DNA of 49,240 nucleotides from Pararhodospirillum photometricum DSM 122 (GCF_000284415.1 NC_017059.1:1309197-1358436), one strand, 5' to 3'; counted from the first letter of the stretch, positions 1 through 12,395 are shown. The notes: generated by a model from the letters alone, not told the origin. Program-made: numbers and translations.

Positions 1-108
1 CCCCCGGCCGGGGCCGGGCGATCAAGGATGAAAGGAAGGACCGACCCGGGTCAAGAGCCCCGGCGGCGCGGATCAGTCTTCACCGATCCGCGGCCCCCGG
101 ACTTGAGC

Positions 109-573
109 TTATTCCCGCCCCGAGAGGCTCTTCAGCAAATCCAGAGCCCGCTTACGAACGTGCTCCGTGGGCAGCCGCCAGTAGGCGCGGATCAGCTCCA
201 GGGTTTCGTTCTTTTGCAGGGGGTCTTGCTCATAGGCCGGGATGGCGGGCTCGGCCAGGCCCGAAAGATCGGGCACTGACGGCGCCTTGCGCACCGAGGT
301 GACATCGTCGCCGATGTCCTCGAAGAAAAAGGCCACCGGAACGCCCAGGACCTTTGAGATATCGTAGAGGCGGCTCGCGCTCACACGATTGGAGCCGCGC
401 TCGTACTTCTGGATTTGCTGGAACGTCACGCCCACGGCGTTGGCGAGCTGTTCTTGGCTCATCCCCAACAGGGTCCGACGCAGCCGAAGCCGGCGTCCTA
501 CGTGCACGTCCACGGGATCGGGCGACTTGTTCACACCATCTCCCAGGAGCTCTTCGTTTTTTGACCTTCTCAC
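109..573 (-). CDS. XRE-family transcriptional regulator, PraR-like
   Basis: A 154-residue DNA-binding protein with a Cro/CI-type helix-turn-helix near residues 25-80, seen in the segments GMSQEQLANAVGVTFQQIQK and YERGSNRVSASRLYDISKVL. The stretch NKSPDPVDVHVGRRLRLRR is typical of an alphaproteobacterial regulator family that includes PraR of Azorhizobium and rhizobia, which represses surface and symbiosis genes. The C-terminal half carries a short helical tail ending ALDLLKSLSGRE. A GTG at 534 (reading MNKSPDPVDV) matches the usual family start better than the ATG at 573, so the true product may be 141 residues. It diverges from hisB with about 180 bases between them. The regulated genes cannot be told from the sequence. 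The family assignment is firm; the PraR name is by resemblance only. Confidence 0.8.
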   Translation of the reverse strand: MRRSKNEELLGDGVNKSPDPVDVHVGRRLRLRRTLLGMSQEQLANAVGVTFQQIQKYERGSNRVSASRLYDISKVLGVPVAFFFEDIGDDVTSVRKAPSVPDLSGLAEPAIPAYEQDPLQKNETLELIRAYWRLPTEHVRKRALDLLKSLSGRE

Positions 574-750
574 GTTCTTGCCCCATGATCTATAGCGGGT
601 TTATCCATTGGACCCGGCTGTCAAACCGTAGCGTGTCCGGGCCCACGACTCCAGCGATTTAACCGGTCAAGGTGCGTTGCGGAGGGCTGTTTCTCCCACG
701 GCCTTTTTATTGTACACCTAAAAAGGGCAAGGTCAAGGATTTTGCACGGA

Positions 751-1368
751 ATGAGAACCGCAACCGTCACCCGGACCACCCGGGAAACCGCCATTTCCGT
801 TACCGTCGATCTCGATGGCACGGGCCGCTCCGACATCAGCACCGGACTTGGTTTCCTTGACCACATGTTAGAGCAACTTTCGCGCCACAGCCTTATGGAT
901 TTACGCCTCCACGCGAAAGGAGATATCCATATCGACGGTCACCACACCACCGAGGACTGTGCCCTGGCGCTTGGTCAGGCGATCTCCCAAGCCTTGGGAA
1001 ATCGCCTGGGAATTCAACGCTATGGCTCTGCCCTGATCCCCATGGACGAAGCCCTGACCCAAGTCGCCCTAGACCTGTCCAACCGGCCCTTCCTGGTCTG
1101 GAATGTGCCGTTGACCCGCGACAAGCTGGGCGATATCGACACTGAGCTTTTCAAGGAATGGTTTCAAGCATTTTCCCAAACCGGGGGCATCACGTTGCAT
1201 GTTGCAACCCATTATGGGGAAAATAACCACCATATCGTTGAATCTTGCTACAAGGGGCTGGCGAAGGCACTGCGCATGGCCTGGACCATCGACCCCCGCC
1301 AAGCCTCTCAGGTCCCCTCGACCAAGGGCGTTCTGGGCAGCCTGGGCGACAGTGCTCCCTCGGCCTGA
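751..1368 (+). CDS. hisB: Imidazoleglycerol-phosphate dehydratase
   Basis: Catalyses dehydration of imidazole glycerol phosphate to imidazole acetol phosphate in histidine synthesis (EC 4.2.1.19), a cytosolic Mn-dependent enzyme. The 205-residue product has the family hallmarks: [15 protein letters not shown], the metal-binding [14 protein letters not shown], and near the C-terminus [20 protein letters not shown]. It is the monofunctional form without a phosphatase domain, as usual in alphaproteobacteria. The ATG at 751 is chosen; a TTG at 742 is in frame but adds only three residues. It is the first gene of the run hisB-hisH-hisA-hisF-hisE, and the 79 bases to hisH are the largest gap in that run. 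Confidence 0.95.
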   Translation: MRTATVTRTTRETAISVTVDLDGTGRSDISTGLGFLDHMLEQLSRHSLMDLRLHAKGDIHIDGHHTTEDCALALGQAISQALGNRLGIQRYGSALIPMDEALTQVALDLSNRPFLVWNVPLTRDKLGDIDTELFKEWFQAFSQTGGITLHVATHYGENNHHIVESCYKGLAKALRMAWTIDPRQASQVPSTKGVLGSLGDSAPSA

Positions 1369-1447
1369 CGGCTTCGCCCCCCCCGCTGGTTGGGGTGCTA
1401 AACTCCCCTGCCCTGCCCGCCCGCCTTTTCCCTTTTTGAGGATCGCC

Positions 1448-2107
1448 ATGCTGGTCGCGATCATTGATTACGGTTCCGGCAATCTGCGCTCGGCCGCCAA
1501 GGCCCTGGAGCGCGCCGCCCGCGACGCCGGGATTGCCGCCGACATCACCGTTACCGCCGACGCGCGGGTCGCTCAACGCGCCGACCGTCTGGTTCTGCCC
1601 GGGGTTGGCGCCTTCGCCGATTGTCGCCAGGGGCTCGATGCCCTGCCCGACATGATCGACACCGTGACCGAGGCCGTGTGGACCCACGGACGCCCCTTCC
1701 TCGGCATTTGTGTCGGCATGCAGTTGCTGGCCACCCGCGGCCTGGAGCACGGCATCCACCCGGGGCTCGACTGGATCCCCGGCGAAGTCCGCCCGTTGCG
1801 CGATGAAGCCCCGCCGGACAGCCTCGAGACCCTGCGCATCCCGCATATGGGCTGGAACGCCCTGGAGCCCACCGACAGCCCCCACCCGCTGCTCGACGGC
1901 CTCGCGCCGGGGACCCCGGTCTATTTCGTGCACAGCTACCATCTGGCCGCCGCGTGCCCGGCCCATGTCCGGGCCCAGGTCTCCTACGGCGCCCCGCTGA
2001 CCGCTGTGGTCGGCCGGGATACCGTCGTTGGCACCCAGTTTCACCCCGAAAAGAGCCAGGCCGCCGGCTTGCGCCTGCTGACCAACTTCCTGCGCTGGGC
2101 CCCTTGA
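1448..2107 (+). CDS. hisH: Imidazole glycerol phosphate synthase, glutamine amidotransferase subunit
   Basis: Class I glutamine amidotransferase that releases ammonia from glutamine and passes it to HisF. The 219-residue product starts [13 protein letters not shown] and shows the nucleophile cysteine at about residue 88 in [11 protein letters not shown], plus the His and Glu of the catalytic triad at about 199 and 201 in [10 protein letters not shown]. The open frame extends upstream, but the ATG at 1448 gives the normal family N-terminus and length. It lies between hisB and hisA, 26 bases before the latter, and its product is expected to form a heterodimer with HisF encoded two genes downstream. 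Confidence 0.95.
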   Translation: MLVAIIDYGSGNLRSAAKALERAARDAGIAADITVTADARVAQRADRLVLPGVGAFADCRQGLDALPDMIDTVTEAVWTHGRPFLGICVGMQLLATRGLEHGIHPGLDWIPGEVRPLRDEAPPDSLETLRIPHMGWNALEPTDSPHPLLDGLAPGTPVYFVHSYHLAAACPAHVRAQVSYGAPLTAVVGRDTVVGTQFHPEKSQAAGLRLLTNFLRWAP

Positions 2108-2133
2108 GGGCAGGCCAACCTGCGGACGTTCCG

Positions 2134-2862
2134 ATGATCTTGTTTCCCGCCATCGACCTCAAGGATGGTCAGTGCGTGCGCCTGTTCAAGGGCGAGATGG
2201 ACAAAGCCACCGTGTTCGGCGACGACCCGGCGGCCCAGGCTCGCCGCTTCACCGATGCCGGGTGCCGTTGGCTCCATGTGGTGGACCTCAACGGCGCCTT
2301 TGCCGGCCATCCGGTGAACGCCGCCGCCGTTGAAGCCATTTTGGCGGCGGTGGATGTTCCCGTTCAGTTGGGCGGCGGCATCCGCGACCACGCGGCCATC
2401 GACCGCTGGATCGACCTTGGGGTGTCGCGCGTCATTCTGGGCACCGTGGCCTTGCGTGATCCGGCCCTGGTCCGCGAGGCCTGCCGCCGCCATCCCGGCC
2501 GTATTGCCGTGGGCATCGACGCCCGCGACGGCCGTGTCGCCGTGGAAGGCTGGGCCGAAACCAGCGACGTGACCGCCCTCGACCTCGCCTTGCGCTTCGA
2601 GGACGCCGGCGTGGCCGCCATCATCCACACCGATATCGACCGCGACGGCGCCTTGAGCGGCCCCAACGTCGAAGCCTCGGCCCAGCTCGCCGAGCACCTG
2701 ACCACACCGGTGATCGTCTCGGGCGGGGTCTCTTCGCTCGACGACGTGCTCGCCGTCCAGGCCCAGGCCCATCGCGGCCTGGAGGGCGTCATCAGCGGCC
2801 GCGCCCTCTACGACGGCCGCCTCAACCTCGCCGCCGCCCTTGTGGCGTTGGGCGCGGTCTGA
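2134..2862 (+). CDS. hisA: ProFAR isomerase
   Basis: 1-(5-phosphoribosyl)-5-[(5-phosphoribosylamino)methylideneamino]imidazole-4-carboxamide isomerase (EC 5.3.1.16), a (beta/alpha)8 barrel acting one step before HisF/HisH. The 242-residue protein begins [12 protein letters not shown], which puts the catalytic Asp at position 8. The second acid lies in [15 protein letters not shown], and the phosphate-binding loops read QLGGGIRD and VIVSGGVSS. The start at 2134 is supported by this N-terminus. It is followed after 14 bases by hisF, a paralogue of the same fold. Confidence 0.95.
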   Translation: MILFPAIDLKDGQCVRLFKGEMDKATVFGDDPAAQARRFTDAGCRWLHVVDLNGAFAGHPVNAAAVEAILAAVDVPVQLGGGIRDHAAIDRWIDLGVSRVILGTVALRDPALVREACRRHPGRIAVGIDARDGRVAVEGWAETSDVTALDLALRFEDAGVAAIIHTDIDRDGALSGPNVEASAQLAEHLTTPVIVSGGVSSLDDVLAVQAQAHRGLEGVISGRALYDGRLNLAAALVALGAV

Positions 2863-2876
2863 CAGAGGGCCTTGTC

Positions 2877-3638
2877 ATGCTGACCATGCGCGTCATTCCC
2901 TGTCTCGACGTCAAGGACGGTCGCGTCGTCAAGGGCGTCAATTTCGTGGACCTGCGCGACGCCGGCGACCCCGTGGAACAAGCCCGCGTCTATGACGCCG
3001 CCGGCGCCGACGAACTGTGCTTTCTCGACATCACCGCGAGCCACGAAAACCGCGATACCTTGTTCGATGTCGTGGCCCGCACCGCCGAGCAGTGCTTTAT
3101 GCCCCTGACCGTGGGCGGCGGCGTGCGCACCTTGGAGGATATCCGCAAGCTGCTGCTGGCCGGTGCCGACAAGGTGTCGATCAACACCGCCGCCGTGCAT
3201 CATCCCGAGTTCGTCGGCGAGGCGGCGCGAAAGTTTGGCAGCCAGTGCATTGTCGTTGCCATCGACGCCAAGTCGGTGGGCCCGAATCGCTTCGAGATTT
3301 TCACCCACGGCGGGCGCAAGCCCACCGGTATCGACGCGGTGGCCTGGGCCCGGCGCATGACCGAGCTTGGCGCCGGCGAGATCTTGCTCACCTCCATGGA
3401 CCGCGACGGCACCGGCGAGGGCTTCAACCTGCCCCTGACCCGGGCGATTGCCGACGCCGTGTCGGTGCCGGTCATCGCCTCGGGCGGGGTGGGCACCTTG
3501 GATCATTTGGTGGAAGGCGTGCGCGATGGCCACGCCACCGGCGTTCTCGCCGCCTCGATTTTCCACTTCGGCACCTACACCATCGCCCAGGCCAAGGCCC
3601 ATATGGCCGCTGCCGGCCTGCCCATGCGTCTTTGCTGA
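2877..3638 (+). CDS. hisF: Imidazole glycerol phosphate synthase, cyclase subunit
   Basis: Barrel enzyme that closes the imidazole ring with ammonia supplied by HisH, giving imidazole glycerol phosphate and AICAR. The 253-residue product starts [16 protein letters not shown], so the catalytic Asp falls at residue 11 exactly as in characterised HisF proteins; this supports the 2877 start over the inner ATG at 2886. The second catalytic Asp is in [10 protein letters not shown], and the phosphate sites are TVGGGVRT and IASGGVGT. A purine-rich AGAGGG precedes the start. hisE follows after 11 bases. Confidence 0.95.
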   Translation: MLTMRVIPCLDVKDGRVVKGVNFVDLRDAGDPVEQARVYDAAGADELCFLDITASHENRDTLFDVVARTAEQCFMPLTVGGGVRTLEDIRKLLLAGADKVSINTAAVHHPEFVGEAARKFGSQCIVVAIDAKSVGPNRFEIFTHGGRKPTGIDAVAWARRMTELGAGEILLTSMDRDGTGEGFNLPLTRAIADAVSVPVIASGGVGTLDHLVEGVRDGHATGVLAASIFHFGTYTIAQAKAHMAAAGLPMRLC

Positions 3639-3649
3639 CAGGAGCCGCC

Positions 3650-3982
3650 ATGACCTCCCCAACCGGTCCCGCCATCCTGGCCGACCTTTACACCGTCATC
3701 GCCGGGCGCAAAGGCGCCGACCCCGACACCTCCTACACCGCCCGCCTGTTCGCCAAGGGGCGCGGCAAGATCGTCAACAAGATGGGCGAGGAAGCCTTCG
3801 AGGTGGCGGTGGCCGCCCTCTCCGAGGGACCGGACCGTGTGGTGTCGGAAAGCGCCGACCTCTTGTATCATCTCACCGTCCTGTGGGCCGACACCGGCGT
3901 GACGCCGGATCAGGTGTGGGCCGAGTTGGCCCAGCGCTTCGGCACCTCGGGGATCGACGAAAAAGCCGCCCGCAAGGGCTGA
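3650..3982 (+). CDS. hisE: Phosphoribosyl-ATP pyrophosphatase
   Basis: Hydrolyses phosphoribosyl-ATP to phosphoribosyl-AMP, the second step of histidine synthesis (EC 3.6.1.31). The 110-residue protein is a stand-alone HisE of the all-alpha MazG-like fold, with the metal-binding helices seen in NKMGEEAFEVAVAAL and ESADLLYHLTVLW. It is not fused to HisI, and no hisI occurs in the window. The ATG at 3650 follows a strong AGGAG. It closes the his run and is followed after 14 bases by a HIT protein gene, which is probably co-transcribed. Confidence 0.93.
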   Translation: MTSPTGPAILADLYTVIAGRKGADPDTSYTARLFAKGRGKIVNKMGEEAFEVAVAALSEGPDRVVSESADLLYHLTVLWADTGVTPDQVWAELAQRFGTSGIDEKAARKG

Positions 3983-3996
3983 TCTGGAGATCCGTG

Positions 3997-4365
3997 ATGG
4001 CGTATGACGAGACCAACGTGTTCGCCCGCATCCTCAAGGGCGAGATCCCGTGCCGCAAGGTGCACGAGGACGAGCACATCCTGGCCTTCCATGACATCAA
4101 TCCCCAGGCCCCGGTCCACGTGCTGGTGATCCCCAAGGGCGCCTACACCGACTGGGACGACTTCGCCCAACGGGCCAGCGAGGCCGAAATCGCCAGGTTT
4201 ATTCGCGGCGTGGCCCACGTCGGCCGCCTGCTGGGGGTCGATGAGCCGGGCTATCGGGTGATGTCCAACAAGGGCGTCAACGGGGGGCAGGAGGTCCCGC
4301 ATTTGCATGTGCACCTGTTTGCCGGACGCAAGTTGGGGCGCATGGTGCCGGCGGAGAGTGTGTGA
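3997..4365 (+). CDS. HIT-family (HinT-like) purine nucleoside phosphoramidase
   Basis: A 122-residue histidine triad protein. The motif HLHVHLFAGR near the C-terminus supplies the HxHxH triad that binds and hydrolyses nucleotide alpha-phosphates. The N-terminus MAYDETNVFARILKGEIPCR is characteristic of the bacterial HinT branch, whose members hydrolyse AMP-lysine-type phosphoramidates and aminoacyl-adenylates. The physiological substrate is uncertain. In many alphaproteobacteria a HIT gene follows hisE, as here, which suggests co-expression with histidine synthesis, though no mechanistic link is established by the sequence. A palindromic hairpin lies just beyond the stop. Confidence 0.88.
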   Translation: MAYDETNVFARILKGEIPCRKVHEDEHILAFHDINPQAPVHVLVIPKGAYTDWDDFAQRASEAEIARFIRGVAHVGRLLGVDEPGYRVMSNKGVNGGQEVPHLHVHLFAGRKLGRMVPAESV

Positions 4366-4373
4366 CGAAAGAA

Positions 4374-4400
4374 GGCTGGGGAGGCGCGGCCTCCCCAGGC
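4374..4400. terminator. Hairpin of the CTGGGGAGGC family (copy 1)
   Basis: The arms CTGGGGAGGC (4376-4385) and GCCTCCCCAG (4389-4398) form a perfect 10-bp stem with a 3-base loop. It sits between the convergent HIT and secreted-protein genes. Read on the minus strand the right-hand flank is CCTTCTTTC, a weak U-tract, so it could end transcription of the minus-strand gene. Seven related copies occur in the window. Confidence 0.6.
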
Positions 4401-4410
4401 CCCTCGGTTC

Positions 4411-5001
4411 TCAGGGGCAGGCGGTAGCGGTGGGCGCCAGGGCGCAGACCTTGATTTTTCTTAAAAATTCGACGGTGTGGTCGCGTTCCTCGGAGGCGAT
4501 GGGCGGGCCTTCGTTGCCAAACGGCGGGGTGCGCCAGATGCGCTGGACCATGTAGGATCCTTCGCGGCCCTGGATGTAGAGAAACAACGAGGCCTCGCCG
4601 GCATCGACATCCTTGCGCCGGAAGCACCCCATGCTCCAAAAGGCCCGGCCGATGTTGTTTTCCACCTTGGTCTGAGGGACCGTGGTGGTGTGGGCCTGAC
4701 AGGTCGTTTCGTACTCCTTGATGGTCCGCTGGTGCGCTTCTTGGAGGCTGGGCGTCCCCTCGCCCCGAGCCATCGACACCACCACCATGTCCTTCCAGTC
4801 CTGGGCGCCTTGCCCTTCCGGCACGAACACCGCCCGCCGATGGCTGGGCTCGTCGGTCGTGTACAAGGTTTCCCACCCCGGCGGCAGGGTAAAGACCAGG
4901 GTTTCAGCCGGCGTCAGCCCCTGAGGCCCCGCCGCGTTGGCCGTGACCGCCCCCAGCCAAAGCCCCACCACCATCCCCACCCCTCGGATCGCGTGACCCA
5001 T
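4411..5001 (-). CDS. Secreted protein of unknown function
   Basis: A 196-residue protein that I do not recognise. It starts MGHAIRGVGMVVGLWLGAVTANAAG, a typical cleavable signal peptide with an Ala-rich end, so the mature protein is probably periplasmic. The mature part begins with a segment around LVFTLPPGWETLYTTDE that resembles small periplasmic proteins of mixed fold, and it holds three cysteines (in YETTCQ, SMGCFRRK and KVCALAP) plus a C-terminal one (TACP). It lies alone on the minus strand between two hairpins of the same family, downstream of the acetoacetyl-CoA synthetase gene. Expression and function cannot be inferred. Confidence 0.6.
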   Translation of the reverse strand: MGHAIRGVGMVVGLWLGAVTANAAGPQGLTPAETLVFTLPPGWETLYTTDEPSHRRAVFVPEGQGAQDWKDMVVVSMARGEGTPSLQEAHQRTIKEYETTCQAHTTTVPQTKVENNIGRAFWSMGCFRRKDVDAGEASLFLYIQGREGSYMVQRIWRTPPFGNEGPPIASEERDHTVEFLRKIKVCALAPTATACP

Positions 5002-5027
5002 GCCGCCTCTCCTTAAAGGAAAGAGGG

Positions 5028-5053
5028 GTCTGGGGAGGCCCGCCTCCCCAGCC
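5028..5053 (-). terminator. Hairpin of the CTGGGGAGGC family (copy 2)
   Basis: The arms CTGGGGAGGC (5030-5039) and GCCTCCCCAG (5042-5051) form a perfect 10-bp stem over a CC loop. It lies immediately 3' of the minus-strand acetoacetyl-CoA synthetase gene. On that strand the distal flank reads CCCCTCTTTCC, so only a poor U-tract follows. It may act as a terminator or an mRNA 3'-end stabiliser. Confidence 0.6.
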
Positions 5054-5066
5054 TGCCCTTCTCCCG

Positions 5067-7025
5067 TCAGCTCACCAATTCCGGCCGATCCATGAACTCG
5101 TCCAACGCCTCGGGATTGGCCAAAGCCTCCTTGTTGCGCACCACCCGGCCATGAATCACATCGCGCACGGCCAGCTCGACAATCTTGTTGGACTTGGTGC
5201 GCGGAATATCCCCAACCTGAAGAACCTTGGCCGGGACATGCCGCGGCGTGCAGTTCTCGCGGATCCGCCCCTTGATCCGGGCCACCAAGGCGTCGTCCAA
5301 AGCCAGCCCGGGGGCCAGAACCACGAACAACAACACCCGGACGTCCCCCTCCCAGTCCTGACCGATGACGATGGCCTCCCGCACCTCGGGCAAGGTTTCC
5401 ACCTGACGATAGATCTCTGCGGTGCCAATGCGCACCCCGCCCGGATTGAGGGTCGCGTCCGAGCGGCCATAAACAATGATGCCACCACGCGGTGTTAGTT
5501 CCACCCAGTCGCCATGGGTCCAGATCCCGGGGAAGCGCTCAAAATACGCGGCGCGAAACCGGCTGCCATCGGGATCGTTCCAAAACCCCAGCGGCGTCGA
5601 GGGAAAGGCTCGGGTACACACCAGCTCGCCCTTTTCCCCCACGACCGGCCGCCCGCTCTCGTCGTACACCGCAACGGCCATGCCCAGGCCCCGCTTCTGG
5701 ATCTCGCCCCGGTACACCGGATCCACGGGACTGCCCAGCATAAAACACGACACAATGTCGGTGCCGCCCGAGATCGAGGCCAGGTGCACGTCGGCCTTGA
5801 TCGCCTCGTACACGTGGTCAAACCCCTCGGGGGCCAGAGGGGAGCCGGTCGAGGCAATCACCCGCAGGGCTCCCAGGGCGTGGGTGTCCCGCGGGCGCAG
5901 GCCCTCCTTGCGCTGGGCGTCCAGCCATTTGGCCGAGGTGCCAAAGAAGGTGCAGCCCTCGGCCTGGGCATAGTCCCACAGGATGGTCCCCGAGGGATGG
6001 AACGGCGAGCCATCATAGAGCAGTAAGGTCGCCCCCGTGCCCAAGGCGCCGACCAGCCAGTTCCACATCATCCAGCCCAGCGTCGTGAAATAAAACACGC
6101 GGTCGCCGGGCCGGGTGTCGCCGTGGAGGACATGTTCCTTGAGCTGTTGCAGCAAGGTGCCGCCGTGGCCATGCACAATGCACTTCGGCGCCCCGGTGGT
6201 GCCGCTGCTGTACATGATCACCAGGGGATGATCGAAGGGCACGCGGTGAAAGGTCGGCGCGCTCGGCGTCAGGCCGGCCAGGAAATCGTCCCAGCTCACC
6301 GCCTCCACCGTCTCCGGCCCGCCCCCGGCATAGGGGATCTCGACCACCGCCGTCAGGGATGGCAGCCGCGCCACGATGTCGGCCACCTTGCCGCGACACG
6401 AATGGACCTTGCCGTTGTACAGATAGCCATCGACCACAAACAACACCGTGGGCTCAATCTGGCCGAAGCGGTCCAGCACGCCTTGGACCCCGAAATCGGG
6501 CGAGGCCGAGGACCACACCGCCCCCAGGCTGACCGTCGCCAAAAACGCGATCACCGCCTCGGGCAGGTTCGGCAGATAGCCCGCTACCCGGTCCCCGGGC
6601 CCAACGCCGGCCCGCGCCAGGGCCTGGGCCACGCGCGACACTTCGGCCCGAAGCGCCGCGTGGCTGAGGCGTCGGCGCACGCTGGCCTCGCCCCAGAACA
6701 CCAAGGCGTCGGCTTCGGGATCCACATCGGGCCGCAACAGGGTTTCCGCCATGTTGAGCCGGGCCTGGGCGAACCAGCGTGCCCCAGGCATGCGGGTGGG
6801 ATCATCCACCGCCGGGCCGTCGCCCCGCTCGCCGATCACCCGGCAAAAGGTCCACACCTTGTCCCAGAAGGCTCCAGGGTGGTCGATGGACCACTGCCAC
6901 AAGGCATCGTAGTCGGGAAGGCTCACGCCCTCCTCGGTTTCAACGGCCTGACGAAACGCGGTCAAGGACGCCGCAGCCACGCGTTCGGGTGCGAGCTGCC
7001 ACAACGGGCGCACGGGGTCTTGCAC
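5067..7025 (-). CDS. Acetoacetyl-CoA synthetase
   Basis: Activates acetoacetate to acetoacetyl-CoA with ATP (EC 6.2.1.16), feeding ketone bodies or degraded polyhydroxybutyrate into central metabolism. The ANL-superfamily product has the P-loop [14 protein letters not shown], the adenylate motif near [10 protein letters not shown] and GIWTHGDW, the hinge segment [16 protein letters not shown], and the C-terminal lysine motif [10 protein letters not shown]. The open frame begins at 7067, but a GTG at 7025 preceded by GGGAGA gives 652 residues, the normal family length, so that start is preferred. The long, aligned N-terminal region ([16 protein letters not shown]) separates it from acetyl-CoA synthetases of the Acs type. 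It is flanked by hairpins on both sides. Confidence 0.9.
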   Translation of the reverse strand: MQDPVRPLWQLAPERVAAASLTAFRQAVETEEGVSLPDYDALWQWSIDHPGAFWDKVWTFCRVIGERGDGPAVDDPTRMPGARWFAQARLNMAETLLRPDVDPEADALVFWGEASVRRRLSHAALRAEVSRVAQALARAGVGPGDRVAGYLPNLPEAVIAFLATVSLGAVWSSASPDFGVQGVLDRFGQIEPTVLFVVDGYLYNGKVHSCRGKVADIVARLPSLTAVVEIPYAGGGPETVEAVSWDDFLAGLTPSAPTFHRVPFDHPLVIMYSSGTTGAPKCIVHGHGGTLLQQLKEHVLHGDTRPGDRVFYFTTLGWMMWNWLVGALGTGATLLLYDGSPFHPSGTILWDYAQAEGCTFFGTSAKWLDAQRKEGLRPRDTHALGALRVIASTGSPLAPEGFDHVYEAIKADVHLASISGGTDIVSCFMLGSPVDPVYRGEIQKRGLGMAVAVYDESGRPVVGEKGELVCTRAFPSTPLGFWNDPDGSRFRAAYFERFPGIWTHGDWVELTPRGGIIVYGRSDATLNPGGVRIGTAEIYRQVETLPEVREAIVIGQDWEGDVRVLLFVVLAPGLALDDALVARIKGRIRENCTPRHVPAKVLQVGDIPRTKSNKIVELAVRDVIHGRVVRNKEALANPEALDEFMDRPELVS

Positions 7026-7110
7026 GATTGATTTCTCCCTGTTGGGTGGTCTTATTGCCGACCTCACCCGGGAGTTTGCCGTGTAAACGCGCTTGGGGAA
7101 AAGAGAAAAA

Positions 7111-7140
7111 GGCTGGGGAGGCGCGGCCTCCCCAGACCCC
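7111..7140 (-). terminator. Hairpin of the CTGGGGAGGC family (copy 3)
   Basis: The arms CTGGGGAGGC (7113-7122) and GCCTCCCCAG (7126-7135) are separated by GCG. It lies just 3' of the rRNA methyltransferase gene on the minus strand. Read on that strand the stem is preceded by GGGGT and followed by CCTTTTTC, the form of an intrinsic terminator. It probably ends the guaB-rsmB transcript before the acetoacetyl-CoA synthetase gene. Confidence 0.7.
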
Positions 7141-7144
7141 TCGG

Positions 7145-9900
<2,756 letters not shown>

Positions 9901-10007
9901 TCATACACCGCCCGCCTCGGCGGGCAAGGTGTCGTCCGTGCTTCCTGTGGACAAAATGCACAGGCCCAGCGTACAGTCAAAGGACCAGAGGACGCGGGAG
10001 ACCCCCC

Positions 10008-10199
10008 ATGGTAACTGGAAAGCTTCTTGGAATCCTCGCTGTCGCCTTGACCGGCTTGCTTCTCTATGTCGGCGTGTATGTCCTGGGTGTCACCGTGTCA
10101 TCGGTGATCCTGTATGGGGCCCAATTCCTGGGCCTGGGCCTCTGCGTGCTGTTGTTCGTGCTGATTATCCTGGTCACCCGGGGCAAGGTCGAAAACTGA
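10008..10199 (+). CDS. Small two-helix membrane protein, unknown function
   Basis: A 63-residue protein consisting almost wholly of two hydrophobic stretches (LLGILAVALTGLLLYVGVYV and a second around LGLGLCVLLFVLIILV) followed by the short basic tail TRGKVEN. It is therefore a probable inner-membrane hairpin. The start is preceded by GGGAG seven bases away, which argues that it is translated. It is convergent with the GGDEF-EAL gene, the two stops being only about 10 bases apart, with no obvious terminator between. No family is recognised. Confidence 0.5.
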   Translation: MVTGKLLGILAVALTGLLLYVGVYVLGVTVSSVILYGAQFLGLGLCVLLFVLIILVTRGKVEN

Positions 10200-10209
10200 T
10201 CTCCCCCGG

Positions 10210-12267
10210 TTACAACAAGGCGACCAGATCTTCCGGCGCCAAGGGGTGGCCAAACAAGAACCCCTGAATCAAATCGCAGTACTGGGCGCGGAGGTGGGCG
10301 AGTTGGGCTTCGGTCTCGACCCCCTCCGCCACCACCCGCAAGCCCAGCCGCCGCGCCATCAAAATCGCCGTTTCCACCAACACCGCATCTTCGTGCCGGG
10401 TCAGCATGTCGGCCACACAGTGGCGATCGAGCTTCATGCTGCCAAAGGGATAGGCGCGCAAGGTCTTCATGGATCCATGCCCGGATCCAAAGTTATCGAT
10501 GGTCAGGGACACGCCACACTCCTTCAACGCCTGAAGGGTTCGGCCGATGGGCTTGGGGTCGCGCGACAACGTGGCCTCGCTGACCTCCAGTTCCAAGACC
10601 GAGGCCGGAACCCCCGTCCCTTCCAGCACCTCGACCACCCGCTGCGGAAAGTCGGGATTGCGCAGTTGTCGCCACGACAAATTGACCGCCATTCGAAACC
10701 CCGGCGGCACTCGGTTCAGCCATTGGCGGGCCTGGGTGCAGGCGGTCCATAACACCCAAGCGCCGATTTCCTCCATCAAACCCAAGTCCTCGGCCACCGG
10801 GATAAACCGGGTCGGAGACACAAATCCTCCCTCCGCACTGGGCCACCGGATCAGCGCCTCGGTCCCCACCACCAGCAAAGTCTGGCTGTCCACCACCGGC
10901 TGATAATGCACGGTCAAGTCCATATTGCGGACAGCCCGCCGGAGAGCGCCCTCCAGAGAAATCTGCTCTTGGACCTCCCGGTTCATCTCCGAGGTAAAAA
11001 ACTGATAGGTATTGCGCCCCGACTCCTTGGCGCGCGCCAAGGCGGTGTCGGCGTTGCGCATCAGCTCATCCACGGACTCCCCGTCATCCGGTGACACGGT
11101 GATGCCGATTGATCCGCCGATCATGACGTCCTGGCCATCGTCCAGGACAAATGGACGGCGCAGCGCCTCCAGAATGCGTCGGGCGACCAGCGCCTGGTCA
11201 ACGACCCCGCCTTCCGTCACCAAGAGAATCAAAAACTCATCGCCCCCGACCCGAGCCAAGGTATCGGTGTCGCGCAGGCACTCGCGCAGCCTTTGGGTCA
11301 CCTGACAGAGCAACGTGTCGCCAACAATAGGGCCCAGGGTGTCGTTGATCACCTTGAAGTGATCAAGATCGACCAGCAGCACCGCCACCCGAGAGCCCGC
11401 CCGGCGCGCATGAGCCACCGCCAGGGTCATCCGGTCGCGCAGCAAGATCCGATTGGGCAGACCCGTCAACGCATCGTGATTGGCATGATGCCACGACCGG
11501 CTTTCGGCGGCTTTGCGCTGACTGATGTCTTCATGCACCGCCATATAGTGCACAACCGCTCCGGTGGCGTCGCGCAGGGGAACGATGGTGGTTCGCTCCC
11601 AGATCAGGGAACCGTCCTTGCGCCGGTTCTGGATTTCTCCGCTCCATTGCCGACCTGCCGCCAAATCGGCCCAGAGCTTTTCATAAATGGTTTCATTCAT
11701 GGTCCCCGATTTGAGAAAGCGGGGGGTGCGGCCCAGCACCTCGTGCGCCTCGTACCCGAGGTTGCGTAAAAAAGCGGGATTGACGTATTCGATGACCCCC
11801 ATCGGGCTGGTCATCATGATGGGAAACGGCATCTGGTCCAGCACCGAGCGCAAAGGACCATCGACAAGGAGACCGGATCCCCCAGGCCCTGGACGCACGC
11901 TCAGAAGAGCCACGGGCGCATCGGATGACGCGGCCACCGATCCCTTAACGATCACCGGTCGCTCCGAGCCCGCCAACCGTGCGGTCAGTTCCCAAAACCG
12001 CCCGGCATCGCTCAAGTGCCCCGTCAAGATCTCCCGGTCTTCCTCGCGCACCAGATCGACAAACATCGTGCCGATCCCCTGGGCTGTGTCCAGCCCGAGC
12101 AAAAGACTCAAGGTTTGATTGAGGAAAAGAAGCCGCCCGTCTTGCACCACGGCCAAGGGTTCGGGAAAGGCATCCACCAAGCGCAAGAGAGGATCGTCTT
12201 CCCCTTCGGACTCCCCGGAAAAAGGGGACGCTTCCAGGGGCGGCGGGACGACCGGTGCTTCCGACAT
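10210..12267 (-). CDS. PAS-PAS-GGDEF-EAL cyclic-di-GMP protein
   Basis: A 685-residue soluble signalling protein. Two PAS modules (about 25-125 and 135-255, the latter with the PAC-like YMAVHEDISQRK) precede a GGDEF domain (about 260-430) and an EAL domain (about 440-685). The diguanylate cyclase motif RVGGDEF is intact at about 341-345, with an RDTD inhibitory site just upstream. EAL is intact in GTEALIRW at about 470, but the metal-binding DDFGTG loop reads DNFGSG at about 591, so one of the paired acidic residues is Asn. The protein could therefore be mainly a cyclase, or a phosphodiesterase of reduced activity. No transmembrane segment is seen. It lies alone, 128 bases after the start-proximal region of no recognisable content that separates it from parB. 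Confidence 0.88.
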   Translation of the reverse strand: MSEAPVVPPPLEASPFSGESEGEDDPLLRLVDAFPEPLAVVQDGRLLFLNQTLSLLLGLDTAQGIGTMFVDLVREEDREILTGHLSDAGRFWELTARLAGSERPVIVKGSVAASSDAPVALLSVRPGPGGSGLLVDGPLRSVLDQMPFPIMMTSPMGVIEYVNPAFLRNLGYEAHEVLGRTPRFLKSGTMNETIYEKLWADLAAGRQWSGEIQNRRKDGSLIWERTTIVPLRDATGAVVHYMAVHEDISQRKAAESRSWHHANHDALTGLPNRILLRDRMTLAVAHARRAGSRVAVLLVDLDHFKVINDTLGPIVGDTLLCQVTQRLRECLRDTDTLARVGGDEFLILLVTEGGVVDQALVARRILEALRRPFVLDDGQDVMIGGSIGITVSPDDGESVDELMRNADTALARAKESGRNTYQFFTSEMNREVQEQISLEGALRRAVRNMDLTVHYQPVVDSQTLLVVGTEALIRWPSAEGGFVSPTRFIPVAEDLGLMEEIGAWVLWTACTQARQWLNRVPPGFRMAVNLSWRQLRNPDFPQRVVEVLEGTGVPASVLELEVSEATLSRDPKPIGRTLQALKECGVSLTIDNFGSGHGSMKTLRAYPFGSMKLDRHCVADMLTRHEDAVLVETAILMARRLGLRVVAEGVETEAQLAHLRAQYCDLIQGFLFGHPLAPEDLVALL

Positions 12268-12395
12268 GGTGATGAGGACCCTGAGCGAGGACGGCGATCT
12301 GGAGGTTTTACGCCGGTTTTAGCGCCTAGGCCACGCGAATCACGCCCCGCCTTTATGGGGCATCGCCTCGCTCGCAGAGTCCCCGTCAACCGCCC

